64,000 nucleotides of DNA from Arthrobacter sp. MYb213 (GTDB taxonomy: Bacteria; Actinomycetota; Actinomycetes; Actinomycetales; Micrococcaceae), in assembly GCF_002979915.1 (NCBI RefSeq), contig NZ_PCQA01000001.1, positions 248,001-312,000 of the forward strand, given 5' to 3'. This document shows positions 9,301 through 16,823 of this stretch, piece after piece. Position 1 is the first letter of the stretch. The number at the start of each line of letters is the position of its first letter. The position numbers and the translations under genes are program-made. The notes beneath the pieces were generated by a model. It searched no databases, was not told the DNA's origin, and saw nothing but the letters and a program-made list of their open reading frames with translations.

Positions 9301-9586
9301 CGTCATCGACGGAGGGTTCTTGGTCTTGGATACCGAGGTCACCACTGAGCTTGCTGCCGAAGGTACCGCCCGCGATATGGTTCGCGCCATCCAGTCGGCC
9401 CGTAAGGAAGCAGACCTGCAGGTTTCGGATCGTATTCGTACGGTGATCACCGCTACCGCGCAGACCGTTGAAGCGTTGGAAAACAACCGCGAATTGATCA
9501 GCAGTGAAACCTTGACCGCCATCTTGGAGCTGGTCGTTGACGAGTCACAGGTTGAAACGAAAATTGAAGTGGAGCGCACCGTATGA
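6347..9586 (+). CDS. ileS: Isoleucyl-tRNA synthetase
   Basis: About 1079 residues. It charges tRNA-Ile in the cytoplasm. The class I signatures are present: HIGH-type [12 protein letters not shown] near residue 60, and KMSKS near 647. An editing (CP1) domain lies between them ([14 protein letters not shown], and [15 protein letters not shown]). An anticodon-binding domain follows, with a C-terminal extension typical of the long actinobacterial/eukaryotic-like IleRS. I chose the ATG at 6347 because GAAGGA (6330-6335) precedes it at usable distance. The ATG at 6335 overlaps that Shine-Dalgarno. Expression is controlled by the T-box leader. Its stop overlaps the folC start (ATGA). Confidence 0.96.
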   Translation: MSFYPKVTTDPTGSTPASPRFPEIEKRVLEYWKNDGTFQASIDQREGEEFVFYDGPPFANGLPHYGHLLTGYVKDLVARYQTQRGKRVERRFGWDTHGLPAELEAMKQLGMTDKQQIESMGIDKFNDACRTSVMKYADEWKQYVNRQARWVDFENDYKTLNVEFMESVIWAFKQLSDKGLTYQGFRVLPYCWKDETPLSNHELRMDDDVYKNRQDQTVTVGFTILAGETEASKALAGVQALAWTTTPWTLPTNAALAVHPKIEYVVVPAGEAGVKASAAAGPFLLAKDLLGSYAKDLGYKDAKEAASAITANFQGSELAGVRYEPLWDTFTDTEKYGTENAWQIVTADYVTVGDGTGIVHQAPAYGEDDQQVCEAHGIPVVLSIDEGAKFLPLFAGGPLNDIAGVQVFDANKTITNVLKDDARLVKQASYEHSYPHCWRCRTPLIYRAISSWYVEVTKIKDRMVELNEQINWIPGNVKHGQFGKWLENARDWSISRNRYWGSPIPVWECSGVECTHREVFGSLEEIKNFFGRLPLNHEGQPDLHRPFIDELTKAHEGCAEGGTLSRVEDVLDVWFDSGSMPYAQVHYPFENGQWFDSGHHPADFIVEYIGQTRGWFYTMHVLSTALFDRPAYTNVISHGIVLGSDGQKMSKSLQNYPNVNEVLDRDGSDAMRWFLMASPILRGGNLVVTEQGIRDGVRQVLLPLWNVWHFFNLYTNSANNGAGYEAKRSTSSTDPLDQYMLAATGELVREVTEALDTYEVSDATEAVRHYMDTLTNWYVRRSRQRFFDEDTQAFDTLYTALETLVKVSASLLPLASEEIFRGLTGERSVHLTDWPDANDFPADTVLLETMDTTRKICSVGSSLRKAKNLRVRLPLAELKVVLTDAARLEGTYASIIKDELNLKSVTLIDAAGVDTASYGISQQLVVNARAAGPRLGKNVQQAIKGAKSGDWSVTAGVVTAGGLELAEGEYTLDTVVDEAAEIAAAVIDGGFLVLDTEVTTELAAEGTARDMVRAIQSARKEADLQVSDRIRTVITATAQTVEALENNRELISSETLTAILELVVDESQVETKIEVERTV

Positions 9587-10938
9587 GTGATCTAGAGCGC
9601 GTCTACGCCGAGTTACTTGCTCGCGCGCCAGAAAACAAGATCGAACCACGCATGGACCCGATGTTTCGTGCCATGGAAATCTTAGGGGAGCCGCAAAAAG
9701 CTGCGCCGGTTATACACATCACCGGCACCAACGGAAAAACTTCCACCGCACGGATGATCGAGTCGCTACTGCAGGCCCACGATATCCGTACCGGACGCTA
9801 CTCCTCGCCACATCTGCTGAAGGTTACCGAACGAATCAGCATTGACGGGGAACCGGTTGATGACGAGACGTTTGTGCGCGTCTGGGATGAGATTGCCCCT
9901 TTCCTTGACCTAGTCGACGCGGAACTTGCCGAACGATCAGAGAATCGGCTGACCTACTTCGAAGCGGTGACCATCCTCGCGTTCGCGATTTTCGCCGAGG
10001 TACCGGTGGAAGTTGTTGTGTTGGAGGTAGGCCTTGGTGGAATTACCGACGCGACTAATGTGGCAGATGCCCAAGTGTCGGTGTTCACCCCAATTTCTTT
10101 GGATCACACGGATCTGCTGGGGGATACCACCGAGCTAATCGCCGAAGAAAAGGTTGGAATTCTTAAGCCAGGCGGCTACCTAGTCTCCGCACGGCAACCA
10201 GAAGACGCGGCCGAGGTATTGGTTTCCAAGGTGCGTGAACTGGAAGTTCCTATGGCCTTTGAAACCAGGGACTTCAAGCTCATTGACCGCACCATGGGCG
10301 TTGGCGGACAAATATTGTCCATCGAGGGACAGACTGGTCGTTATGACGAGATTTACCTCCCGCTCTATGGTGCACACCAAGCGCAGAACGCTGTCGTTGC
10401 ACTGGCTGCTGTTGAAGCTTTCCTCGGAGGTGGCGAACGCGAACTGAACGTGGAGCTCGTCCGCGATGGCTTTGCTGCCACCACCAGCCCGGGCCGACTA
10501 GAGCTGGTGCGCAGTGCGCCAAGCATCTTGGTTGACGCCGGACACAACCCCGATGGTATAAAAGCCAGCGCTGAAGCAATCAAAGAATCCTTCGGCTTCT
10601 CCCGCCTGGTACTCATGGTCGGTATCCTGCAGGAAAAGGACGCCGAAGCGATGCTTTACACCATGCGTGAAGAGTACGGCGATCTGGTTGATGACCTTTG
10701 CTTGACCCAGTCCTCTTCACCACGCGCAATTCCGGCTGGCGAATTGTCCACCATGGCTATCGAAGCTGGATGGCCAGAGGAAGACCTCCACGTCACCGAA
10801 AATCTTGAAGACGCGGTGGAGTGGTGCGTGGGACGCGCTGAATCCGGAGATGACCTTGCCGGCGGCGTACTTGTCACCGGTTCGATTACACTGGTGGGCG
10901 AAATCTCACTACTGCTCAAGGGAGGGCAGAGCTCCTAA
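9583..10938 (+). CDS. folC: Bifunctional dihydrofolate synthase / folylpolyglutamate synthase
   Basis: 451 residues of the Mur-ligase-like family. The ATP-binding loop is [14 protein letters not shown] (about 47-60). The folate and glutamate domain motifs include [18 protein letters not shown] and VVLEVGLGG. The C-terminal domain has VDAGHNPDG. It adds L-glutamate to dihydropteroate and then to reduced folates. The 4-bp overlap with ileS and 1-bp overlap with the next gene indicate one transcript, so folC may share T-box control if read-through is the only promoter. Confidence 0.95.
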   Translation: MSDLERVYAELLARAPENKIEPRMDPMFRAMEILGEPQKAAPVIHITGTNGKTSTARMIESLLQAHDIRTGRYSSPHLLKVTERISIDGEPVDDETFVRVWDEIAPFLDLVDAELAERSENRLTYFEAVTILAFAIFAEVPVEVVVLEVGLGGITDATNVADAQVSVFTPISLDHTDLLGDTTELIAEEKVGILKPGGYLVSARQPEDAAEVLVSKVRELEVPMAFETRDFKLIDRTMGVGGQILSIEGQTGRYDEIYLPLYGAHQAQNAVVALAAVEAFLGGGERELNVELVRDGFAATTSPGRLELVRSAPSILVDAGHNPDGIKASAEAIKESFGFSRLVLMVGILQEKDAEAMLYTMREEYGDLVDDLCLTQSSSPRAIPAGELSTMAIEAGWPEEDLHVTENLEDAVEWCVGRAESGDDLAGGVLVTGSITLVGEISLLLKGGQSS

Positions 10939-11372
10939 TGGCCAAGTTAACTAAGGCACAGCGCGAGTGGCGTCCGGGGATGAAAAAGAAGCCCCGTTCG
11001 ACCAAGGTGATGTTTGCTTCCACGGTATTGACCTGTGAGGCGTTTCTCGCCATCTTTGTCACCCTGGCAGCCTTTGGACTCAAGCGCGCCGAACCTGCGG
11101 TAGTGCTTAGTCTCGGTGCCGCGATGGCAGTACTGTGCATCGTCACCTGCGCGTTATTGCGTAAGCCTGCCGGCTACTTGATCGGCTGGATCCTTCAGGT
11201 GCTGTTCTTCCTGACCGGGTTCATCTTGGTAGACATGTTCTACCTGTCGGTCTTCTTTGGCCTGTGCTGGTGGTACGCGCTGAAGAAGGGTGGCGAAATG
11301 GACGTGGAAGACAAACGTCGAGCCGCTGCACAAGCTGAGTGGGACAGTGCCCACCCAAACGTAGAATCTTAA
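10938..11372 (+). CDS. DUF4233 membrane protein
   Basis: 144 residues. A basic N-terminus (AQREWRPGMKKKPRSTK) is followed by four hydrophobic segments (about 27-47, 53-70, 77-95, 97-113) and a charged cytoplasmic tail. Proteins of this family almost always sit between folC and ndk in actinobacteria; their role is unknown. It starts on the last base of the folC stop (TAATG), so it is translationally coupled. Confidence 0.9.
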   Translation: MAKLTKAQREWRPGMKKKPRSTKVMFASTVLTCEAFLAIFVTLAAFGLKRAEPAVVLSLGAAMAVLCIVTCALLRKPAGYLIGWILQVLFFLTGFILVDMFYLSVFFGLCWWYALKKGGEMDVEDKRRAAAQAEWDSAHPNVES

Positions 11373-11407
11373 TAAACCAAAGTATCTAGGAACGAAGAGG
11401 TAGAAAC

Positions 11408-11824
11408 ATGACCGAACGTACTCTCATTCTCGTCAAGCCAGACGGTGTGAAGCGCGGCCTAACCGGCCAGATCCTCGCTCGCATTGAAGCGAAGGGTTAC
11501 ACCATCGCCGAGTTGCAGCAGCTGAACGCTTCCCGCGAGCTGCTGGCAGAGCACTACGCCGAGCACGAGGGCAAGCCATTCTACGAGCCACTGGTGGAAT
11601 TCATGCTCTCGGGCCCAGTCGTTGCGATTGTTGCCGAAGGCCAGGGAGTCATCCCCGGTTTCCGCTCGCTTGCAGGTACTACCGATCCAACCAGCGCAGC
11701 TCCGGGCACCATCCGTGGTGACTTCGGACGAGATTGGGGCCTGAAGGTTCAGCAGAACCTGGTTCACGGTTCGGATTCGGTTGAGTCTGCAGAACGTGAA
11801 ATCGGCATCTGGTTCGCCAAGTAA
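11408..11824 (+). CDS. ndk: Nucleoside diphosphate kinase
   Basis: 138 residues, the standard bacterial length. It equilibrates NTP and NDP pools using a phospho-histidine; the active-site histidine is in NLVHGSDSVESAEREI (about residue 117). The N-terminal strand ERTLILVKPDGVKRGLTGQI is diagnostic. GAAGAGG precedes the ATG. A strong hairpin terminator follows, closing the ileS-folC-DUF4233-ndk unit. Confidence 0.97.
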   Translation: MTERTLILVKPDGVKRGLTGQILARIEAKGYTIAELQQLNASRELLAEHYAEHEGKPFYEPLVEFMLSGPVVAIVAEGQGVIPGFRSLAGTTDPTSAAPGTIRGDFGRDWGLKVQQNLVHGSDSVESAEREIGIWFAK

Positions 11825-11855
11825 GCCACGCTGTATAGCTCTTCGACGAGAGCGA

Positions 11856-11893
11856 AAATCCCTGTCCGCCTCTCAAGGCGGACAGGGATTTTT
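11856..11893 (+). terminator. Rho-independent terminator of ndk
   Basis: AAATCCCTGTCCGCC pairs perfectly with GGCGGACAGGGATTT around TCTCAA, followed by a T-run. The A-run on the left also makes it usable from the other strand. Confidence 0.9.
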
Positions 11894-12021
11894 GATATCC
11901 AGCACAGGTTAAGCATCGCTAACAAGCGCGAGCAAAAGAGAAATATTTAGCTGGACGGCAGGGCAAAGAGCAATGGTGTAAACACTCAATTCCCGGCTAC
12001 AGGCTCAGGGACCGCTGAAAC

Positions 12022-12273
12022 TTAGAACCAGTCATCCAGGGAGTTATGTGAATGAGGTACCAGTGATGGGTTTGAAGCGGGAGATGAACCCCAAGAAGCG
12101 TGAGCCGAAGCCGGTACCGAAGACTGACGAATGGAATCATAATCGTCTTTAGAGAGCATGACGACAGATTCTTTGGGGGACCTGGAAACAGAGACAACTG
12201 CATGTTCGGTCACGACATTATCGACCAAACTAGAAAAATTCTTTAGTGCATCCTCATAGCTGAAATTCAGCAT
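12022..12273 (-). CDS. Orphan Phd/YefM-type antitoxin
   Basis: 83 residues. The N-terminal half (FSYEDALKNFSSLVDNV, then ESVVMLSKDDYDSI) matches the DNA-binding part of Phd/YefM antitoxins. After residue ~50 it departs from the usual helical neutralising tail and becomes Ser/Pro-rich, ending HNSLDDWF. A perfect AGGAGG lies 6 bp before the ATG. No RelE/YoeB or Fic/Doc toxin is adjacent, so it is an orphan or its partner is a new type. The nearest candidate partner is the small Cys-rich ORF directly upstream. It may act only as an autoregulator. Confidence 0.75.
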   Translation of the reverse strand: MLNFSYEDALKNFSSLVDNVVTEHAVVSVSRSPKESVVMLSKDDYDSIRQSSVPASAHASWGSSPASNPSLVPHSHNSLDDWF

Positions 12274-12282
12274 GAGTACCTC

Positions 12283-12450
12283 CTAAATATCGCAGTGAGC
12301 GCCCAAAGGCACTTCGTTGGTGTAGTCAAGCGTGGCCTGCGTTGAGATCTGATCTGAGCAAAAACCGGATCTTGTTGCTGTGACAACGATTCTCAAGGCG
12401 CCGCACTTGTCACATAAAGCCGCTTCTTTCACTTGAGTCACATTAAACAC
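12283..12450 (-). CDS. Small Cys-rich ORF coupled to the antitoxin (55 aa)
   Basis: A GTG-initiated frame begins MFNVTQVKEAALCDKCGALR and ends with LGAHCDI. It holds a CxxC pair, a third Cys (GFCSD) and a terminal His-Cys, which suggests a metal-binding knuckle. Its TAG stop lies inside the AGGAGG of the antitoxin, so translation would be coupled. The frame is open back to the stop of the upstream acetyltransferase gene, and no strong Shine-Dalgarno is seen, so the exact start is uncertain. I do not recognise a family. Confidence 0.4.
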   Translation of the reverse strand: MFNVTQVKEAALCDKCGALRIVVTATRSGFCSDQISTQATLDYTNEVPLGAHCDI

Positions 12451-12495
12451 ATCACTAGACGAAAGCGCAACGTTGCAGTTCTCCAGATGACGCTT

Positions 12496-13026
12496 CTAAT
12501 CAGTTCGCAGCTTTGCGAATAGCAATGAATCACGGCGCTGAGAATTGATGAGTTTGTGCCCGCGTAGCAACCCCTCATAAGTCAATCCAGCCTTTTCCAA
12601 GACGCGGCGAGAGGCGGTATTCTGTGGCGCGCACGTAGCGGTGAGGCGTTGCAGATCAAGGGCGCTAAAGCCTAGCTCAAGGAGCAGCTGTGCCGCTTCG
12701 GTGGCGTACCCGCGTCCCCAGTAGCGCTGGTTGAGGCTGTAGCCAAGCTCGCCACATCGGTGTTGCTCGTCCGTGGTCCACACGGCCGCGGCACCAATGA
12801 GCTGACCTTCTACGAGCACTGCCAGAGTTAGCGCCTCTGTGGACGGCGTACAGGCTTCCAGTAAGTACTCTCGGGTCTGCGCTTCGGTGTTCGGGCCCCA
12901 TTCGGCATATCGATAGACCAGCGGGTCGGTGGCATACTCATGTACCGCAGCAAAGTCCGAGGGCAGAAAACGACCTAGGGACACCGTTGTATGTGTGGTG
13001 ATGATTTCGCGTTTTATTTCAGCCAT
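12496..13026 (-). CDS. GNAT N-acetyltransferase (RimJ/RimL-like)
   Basis: 176 residues from ATG 13026, which has GAAAGGTG at good distance; an in-frame TTG at 13041 coincides with that Shine-Dalgarno and is rejected. The acetyl-CoA binding motif A is near YWGRGYATEAAQLLLELGF. The C-terminal TCAPQNTASRRVLEKAGLTY is typical of RimJ/RimL-like enzymes that acetylate N-termini or small amines. The substrate is unknown. A terminator from the upstream gene separates the two transcripts. Confidence 0.88.
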   Translation of the reverse strand: MAEIKREIITTHTTVSLGRFLPSDFAAVHEYATDPLVYRYAEWGPNTEAQTREYLLEACTPSTEALTLAVLVEGQLIGAAAVWTTDEQHRCGELGYSLNQRYWGRGYATEAAQLLLELGFSALDLQRLTATCAPQNTASRRVLEKAGLTYEGLLRGHKLINSQRRDSLLFAKLRTD

Positions 13027-13044
13027 CGCTGCACCTTTCAATAC

Positions 13045-13084
13045 AAAAAAGTCTTGGCCCCACCAAAATCGGTGAGGCCAAGAC
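13045..13084 (-). terminator. Terminator of the AI-2E family transporter gene
   Basis: On the minus strand GTCTTGGCCTCACC pairs with GGTGGGGCCAAGAC (one mismatch), followed by TTTTTT (13045-13050). It closes the transporter gene just before the acetyltransferase start. Confidence 0.85.
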
Positions 13085-13100
13085 GAAGCACTATCGAGTT

Positions 13101-14390
13101 CTAACTTTCGGTACCTCGTGCGGTGCCTTCGGGAAGAGAATCGTCGGCGTCCAGTGATTTCTTAGGATCTTCTGGTTTGACCTTCGCCTCGATGTCCTTC
13201 TTGGCATCATCAACGGCATCCGAGTTATCTCTATCCGTCCAGACCTTGACCACTGCCCAAGCTGCTGCGGTCAGCGGCACAGATAGTACGGCGCCGATAA
13301 TGCCCGCCAGCACGGTGCCGGCGGCCAAAGCGATCAAGACTACCAGAGCATGTAAGTTCAGCGCGTTGGCCATGACCACCGGCTGAAGGAAGTTGCCTTC
13401 TAGCTGGTTGACGATGATTACCGCTGCCAGCACGATCAAAGCGACGACTGGACCGTTGGTTACCAAGGCGATCAGCGTAGCCAGAATACCGGCCACGGTG
13501 GCACCTACCATCGGAATGAACGAACCGAGGAAGACAATAACCGCCAGCGGTAGAGCCAAAGGAACTTGCAAGATCAACAACGTCGCAGCGATACCGAGAG
13601 TATCTACGGCGGCGACTGTTGCGGTTCCGCGAATGTATCCGCCGAAGGTGCGTAAAGCTCGGTCACCGGAAAGGATCCACTTGTTGCGGTAGTGCTTTGG
13701 CGTCCAAGAGACGGCAAAAGCCCAGATCCGGTCCCCGTCCTTTAGGAAGAAGAACAAGATCACTAGCAGTAAGACCAGGCCGGTCACGAAGCTACCGGCC
13801 GCACTGAGCGTGTTTAGCGCGCCAGTTCCGAACTGCGAACTTGTCAGGAATGAGGTGACCGAATTTACGACACCATCGATCTGCGCTTGGTCGATGGATA
13901 GCGGCATATTGCCGATGAAACCTAGGACCATGTCATTGAGCTGGTTAAAGCCTTCGACGGCCTGATCAACAAGCTTGGGCCATTCTTTGATGACTGAGAA
14001 GACTAAGCCGGTACCAATTCCGCCTAGCACCAGTAACGAACCGAGGAAGACGATCCATGCGGAAAGCAGGGGGGAGAAGACCTTGCGCAGTTTCAGTACC
14101 AGTGGCCACAATGCGCAAGAAATAATCACCGCGAGCAGGGTCGGGATAACGATCACCGTGAGGCGCAACATGCCAATAATAAAGAACGCCGCTAAGGTTC
14201 CGACGATTAGCAGCTGTGCGCTGCGAATACCCAGACGGCCGAGCATGTCCGTCCATAGCGCGGGCACTGTGAAGTTGGGCTTAGCCACTTCTGACTCGCT
14301 GAGAAGTTCCCCTACCGGAGGTTCGGGGGGTGCTGACGGAGCGGCTTTTGGCTGACGCTGCGGCAACTTAAGTTTACGGAGAAAATCCAT
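13101..14390 (-). CDS. AI-2E family (PF01594) membrane transporter
   Basis: 429 residues with about seven to eight transmembrane helices (first near residues 58-80 and 83-100). A conserved central region includes FFFLKDGDRIW, and GSFIPMVGATVAGILATLIA is the family signature. The N-terminal tail is Pro-rich; the C-terminal tail is highly charged (AKVKPEDPKKS). Despite the family name, members variously export autoinducer-2 or act as Na+/H+ exchangers or permeases, so the substrate cannot be stated. It is monocistronic with its own terminator. Confidence 0.9.
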   Translation of the reverse strand: MDFLRKLKLPQRQPKAAPSAPPEPPVGELLSESEVAKPNFTVPALWTDMLGRLGIRSAQLLIVGTLAAFFIIGMLRLTVIVIPTLLAVIISCALWPLVLKLRKVFSPLLSAWIVFLGSLLVLGGIGTGLVFSVIKEWPKLVDQAVEGFNQLNDMVLGFIGNMPLSIDQAQIDGVVNSVTSFLTSSQFGTGALNTLSAAGSFVTGLVLLLVILFFFLKDGDRIWAFAVSWTPKHYRNKWILSGDRALRTFGGYIRGTATVAAVDTLGIAATLLILQVPLALPLAVIVFLGSFIPMVGATVAGILATLIALVTNGPVVALIVLAAVIIVNQLEGNFLQPVVMANALNLHALVVLIALAAGTVLAGIIGAVLSVPLTAAAWAVVKVWTDRDNSDAVDDAKKDIEAKVKPEDPKKSLDADDSLPEGTARGTES

Positions 14391-14520
14391 GGGTACTCCT
14401 TGTAACTGACACTAACTAGCTCCAACAATAGGCTAACGAGTAGATTAGCAATCAGCACAACGCCGAGAGAAGCCAATTTCAGCTCTGGCTTTTGTGTTTA
14501 CAAGCCTTCGAAGCAACAAA

Positions 14521-14560
14521 ATGGGGTGTTTGTCCACGAAGACGTGGACAAACACCCCAT
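14521..14560 (-). terminator. Terminator of the RimJ/RimL-like acetyltransferase gene
   Basis: An 18-bp perfect stem (14521-14538 with 14543-14560) around AAGA; on the minus strand it is followed by TTTTG. It lies 27 bp after the stop of the gene at 14587. Confidence 0.85.
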
Positions 14561-14586
14561 AAGAGCTAGTTCGAGTCAGTGGGGGA

Positions 14587-15171
14587 TTAGTTCCCGAAAT
14601 ACTCCTCGGCGAGCAAGCTCATCAGAATGCGGTCATGGAATGCTCCATCGTGGAATCCTGCCTGGCGGTGGCGGCCTTCCTCGCGGAAACCAGCACGCGA
14701 GAACGTGCGAAGTGCGCGTTCGTTGTATGCCCAGATTCCCAAACCAATTCGGTTCAGTCCCATTTCACGAAAGCCGAAGTCGACAATCATTTTCGTCGCG
14801 ACGGTGCCGTATCCCTGGCCGACATTTGAGCCGCCAATCATCAGCATGAGTTCAGCCGAACGTGCCGGAGCGTTGAAGTTATAAAGCGCTGTGTGCCCAA
14901 TCAAGGTGTCATCTGGCAGGGTCACGGAAAGACCCACGCCATCTTTCGTTCCACGATTCAGGCTCCAGCTCTTAAAAAGACTGGCTGCTTCAATTCCTGG
15001 ATGTGGCAGGACAATATTTCCTTGCAGTGCCATGAATTCTGGGCTGTTCCACCACTGGGTCAGGATTGGTAGGTCATCGTCTTGTAGCTCGCGGAGCCTA
15101 ATTGTGTCCGAGATCAGTAGATTGATGCCATAATCTTGGGCATTTTCTGTATTCCAATTGTCGCTTCCCAT
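14587..15171 (-). CDS. GNAT N-acetyltransferase
   Basis: 194 residues of the acetyltransferase_3 type. It opens with a substrate-side segment (IRLRELQDDDLPILTQWW). Motif A is NVGQGYGTVATKMIVDFGF (about 115-133). The terminal AYNERALRTFSRAGFREEGR is the RimJ/RimL-type end. The physiological acceptor is unknown. It is not closely similar to the other GNAT protein encoded 1.6 kb away. It is monocistronic with a strong terminator. Confidence 0.88.
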   Translation of the reverse strand: MGSDNWNTENAQDYGINLLISDTIRLRELQDDDLPILTQWWNSPEFMALQGNIVLPHPGIEAASLFKSWSLNRGTKDGVGLSVTLPDDTLIGHTALYNFNAPARSAELMLMIGGSNVGQGYGTVATKMIVDFGFREMGLNRIGLGIWAYNERALRTFSRAGFREEGRHRQAGFHDGAFHDRILMSLLAEEYFGN

Positions 15172-15318
15172 GACCCTAATCTAGACGCTTTGAACTCGAT
15201 TGGGGTGATTTGGCTCATGGAGACCAGTCGACGCGGTGCGGGGTCTAAGCAGTAACTTCCCTGATTGTGCGGGGGAGTAAGTGAGAATTCGAAGGGCACT
15301 GGTGCCTCAAGGTTTTCG

Positions 15319-15723
15319 CTAATAGCGCGAATGAGTGATTCGGCGTTGCCAAAACAAATCAACGAGAAACGCGAAAAGCACACCGATAAGGTAAGCCACG
15401 AGATCAGTTGCCGCAAAGCCGGTCCCAAAAACCAACCGTGCCGGTGCGAACAAGTGCGCCGCGGTGCTGGGGAAAGCGGTTAATTGCAATAGTTCCACCG
15501 CTACGCACCATCCCAGTGCCCACAATCCCACGGTAATTCGCGTGCTTGCGGGGACCAAGAAGGCCACTAAAACATAAATAAAGCTCGCGTAGAGAATTCC
15601 CCCAGATAGATCCGAAAGCAAGCCCCAAGGCTGAAAGCGCAGGAATAAACCGATGGGGATCAGCGCCACCGCACTGATCCCCATCGCGAGTCGACGCCGG
15701 CTAATACTAGCCAAAGAAGGCAT
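15319..15723 (-). CDS. DUF2809 family membrane protein
   Basis: 134 residues with four hydrophobic segments. Family features are PIGLFLRF near the start, SDLSGGILYASFIYVL, the polar motif CVAVELLQL within a helix, and FGTGFAATDLVAYLIGV. The ATG at 15723 (MPSLASISRRR) overlaps the end of the VKOR gene by 17 bp and marks an operon with it. Function is unknown. Confidence 0.78.
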   Translation of the reverse strand: MPSLASISRRRLAMGISAVALIPIGLFLRFQPWGLLSDLSGGILYASFIYVLVAFLVPASTRITVGLWALGWCVAVELLQLTAFPSTAAHLFAPARLVFGTGFAATDLVAYLIGVLFAFLVDLFWQRRITHSRY

Positions 15724-16327
15724 TCGGGAATCGCATGACAATCGAGGCCGCAACTAAGACCCAGAGGATTGCCGTGATAATCCAGCTCCATTCGGTGACG
15801 AACTTTTTCAGTCCTGCTGAACTTGGGATGACGCCTCGGGCAATATTGTGTGAGGTGGTGAAGACAAAGAGGGGGATCATGACCGCCCAGACCACCATGC
15901 AGTACGGGCATAGCGCGTTAATCTCGTAAAGCGCCTGAGACCAGAGCCAAATTATGAATATCATGGCGATGGTTACACCGGTTTGGATTCCAATCCAGAA
16001 CCAACGCTGGAACTTGGCGCCTGCGAGCAAGGCCATGCCAATGGTAATCAGCACACCAAAGAGCACTATTCCCAGAAATGGGTTGGGGAAACCAAGGAGC
16101 GCCGCTTGGCTGGACTTCATTACGGTGCCGCAGGATACCCATGGGTTGAAATCACAGCTGGTGACGTAATCGGGATTCTTGTAGAGCTCGAGGCGCTCTA
16201 AAACCAAAATGCCAGAAGCAATCCATGCGATTGTTCCGGTGAGTACAGCGAATACTCCATAGCCGCGCTCTTTTGCCCACCAGGGCAACACGCCCGAGTT
16301 CTGCGGACTCTCAAGTGATGAAACCAT
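15707..16327 (-). CDS. Vitamin K epoxide reductase (VKOR) family protein
   Basis: 206 residues from ATG 16327; an upstream in-frame extension of 36 codons is not membrane-like and is discarded. Features are five hydrophobic helices, a first cysteine pair in the loop (SCDFNPWVSCGTVM) and the active-site NALCPYCMVVW (CxxC) in the fourth helix. Such proteins reoxidise DsbA-like thiol oxidases and reduce quinone, driving disulfide formation outside the membrane. No DsbA-like domain is fused. A VKOR between ndk and rne is usual in Arthrobacter-like genomes. Confidence 0.92.
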   Translation of the reverse strand: MVSSLESPQNSGVLPWWAKERGYGVFAVLTGTIAWIASGILVLERLELYKNPDYVTSCDFNPWVSCGTVMKSSQAALLGFPNPFLGIVLFGVLITIGMALLAGAKFQRWFWIGIQTGVTIAMIFIIWLWSQALYEINALCPYCMVVWAVMIPLFVFTTSHNIARGVIPSSAGLKKFVTEWSWIITAILWVLVAASIVMRFPNAFFG

Positions 16328-16823
16328 ATCTTGACTATTCCATATGTTCAGTCGAATGCGGGTCAACGCGCAACTTGCATAGCTCATACTATGGAGCTTT
16401 TCTGTGCAATATATATGTGTTTGTGAACTTGTCATGAACTAAATATGAGAGAATGGAAATGGTTGTTCGCGGATCCACAGTCTGCTTTCAACCCGACGAC
16501 AGACTTTTGAAACGACAGATCGTCTTGCGATGCATCGCTTCGGTTGAGTGCCCATTACGTGCGCCTCCCGAGGGAATACCGCGGATCGTAGGGCTGCAAA
16601 GGAAAGCAGCCGGTTTTCAACGGCCACGTTGAGCCGCAGCAAGTGCATGCCGGATCAGTCAAATGAATCGGTGTGAGACAAGTTGCGGAACACACAAGGA
16701 CTTTTGTGTCTGGCCGACTCTTCGAGGACGGCCGTAAGACACGTGACGAATGTTGTTTCAGCCTAGGCACCGTCTGTGGAGGTCGCCGAAGCGGGAATTT
16801 AAACTAGGAGTACGCGAATTTAA
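16328..16823. other. Intergenic region / long rne leader
   Basis: 496 bp between the divergent VKOR and rne genes with no convincing gene. An AT-rich stretch (16380-16460, including ATATATAT) is the likely promoter zone. That would leave rne a 5' untranslated leader of more than 300 nt, as is common for RNase E genes, which are often autoregulated through the leader. TAGGAG precedes the rne ATG by 13 bp. I cannot resolve a specific structure by eye. Confidence 0.4.

Noticed and set aside
16328-16435. 36-codon upstream extension of VKOR
   Set aside because: Extension is hydrophilic with stray Cys and no Shine-Dalgarno; the ATG at 16327 begins the family-like protein.
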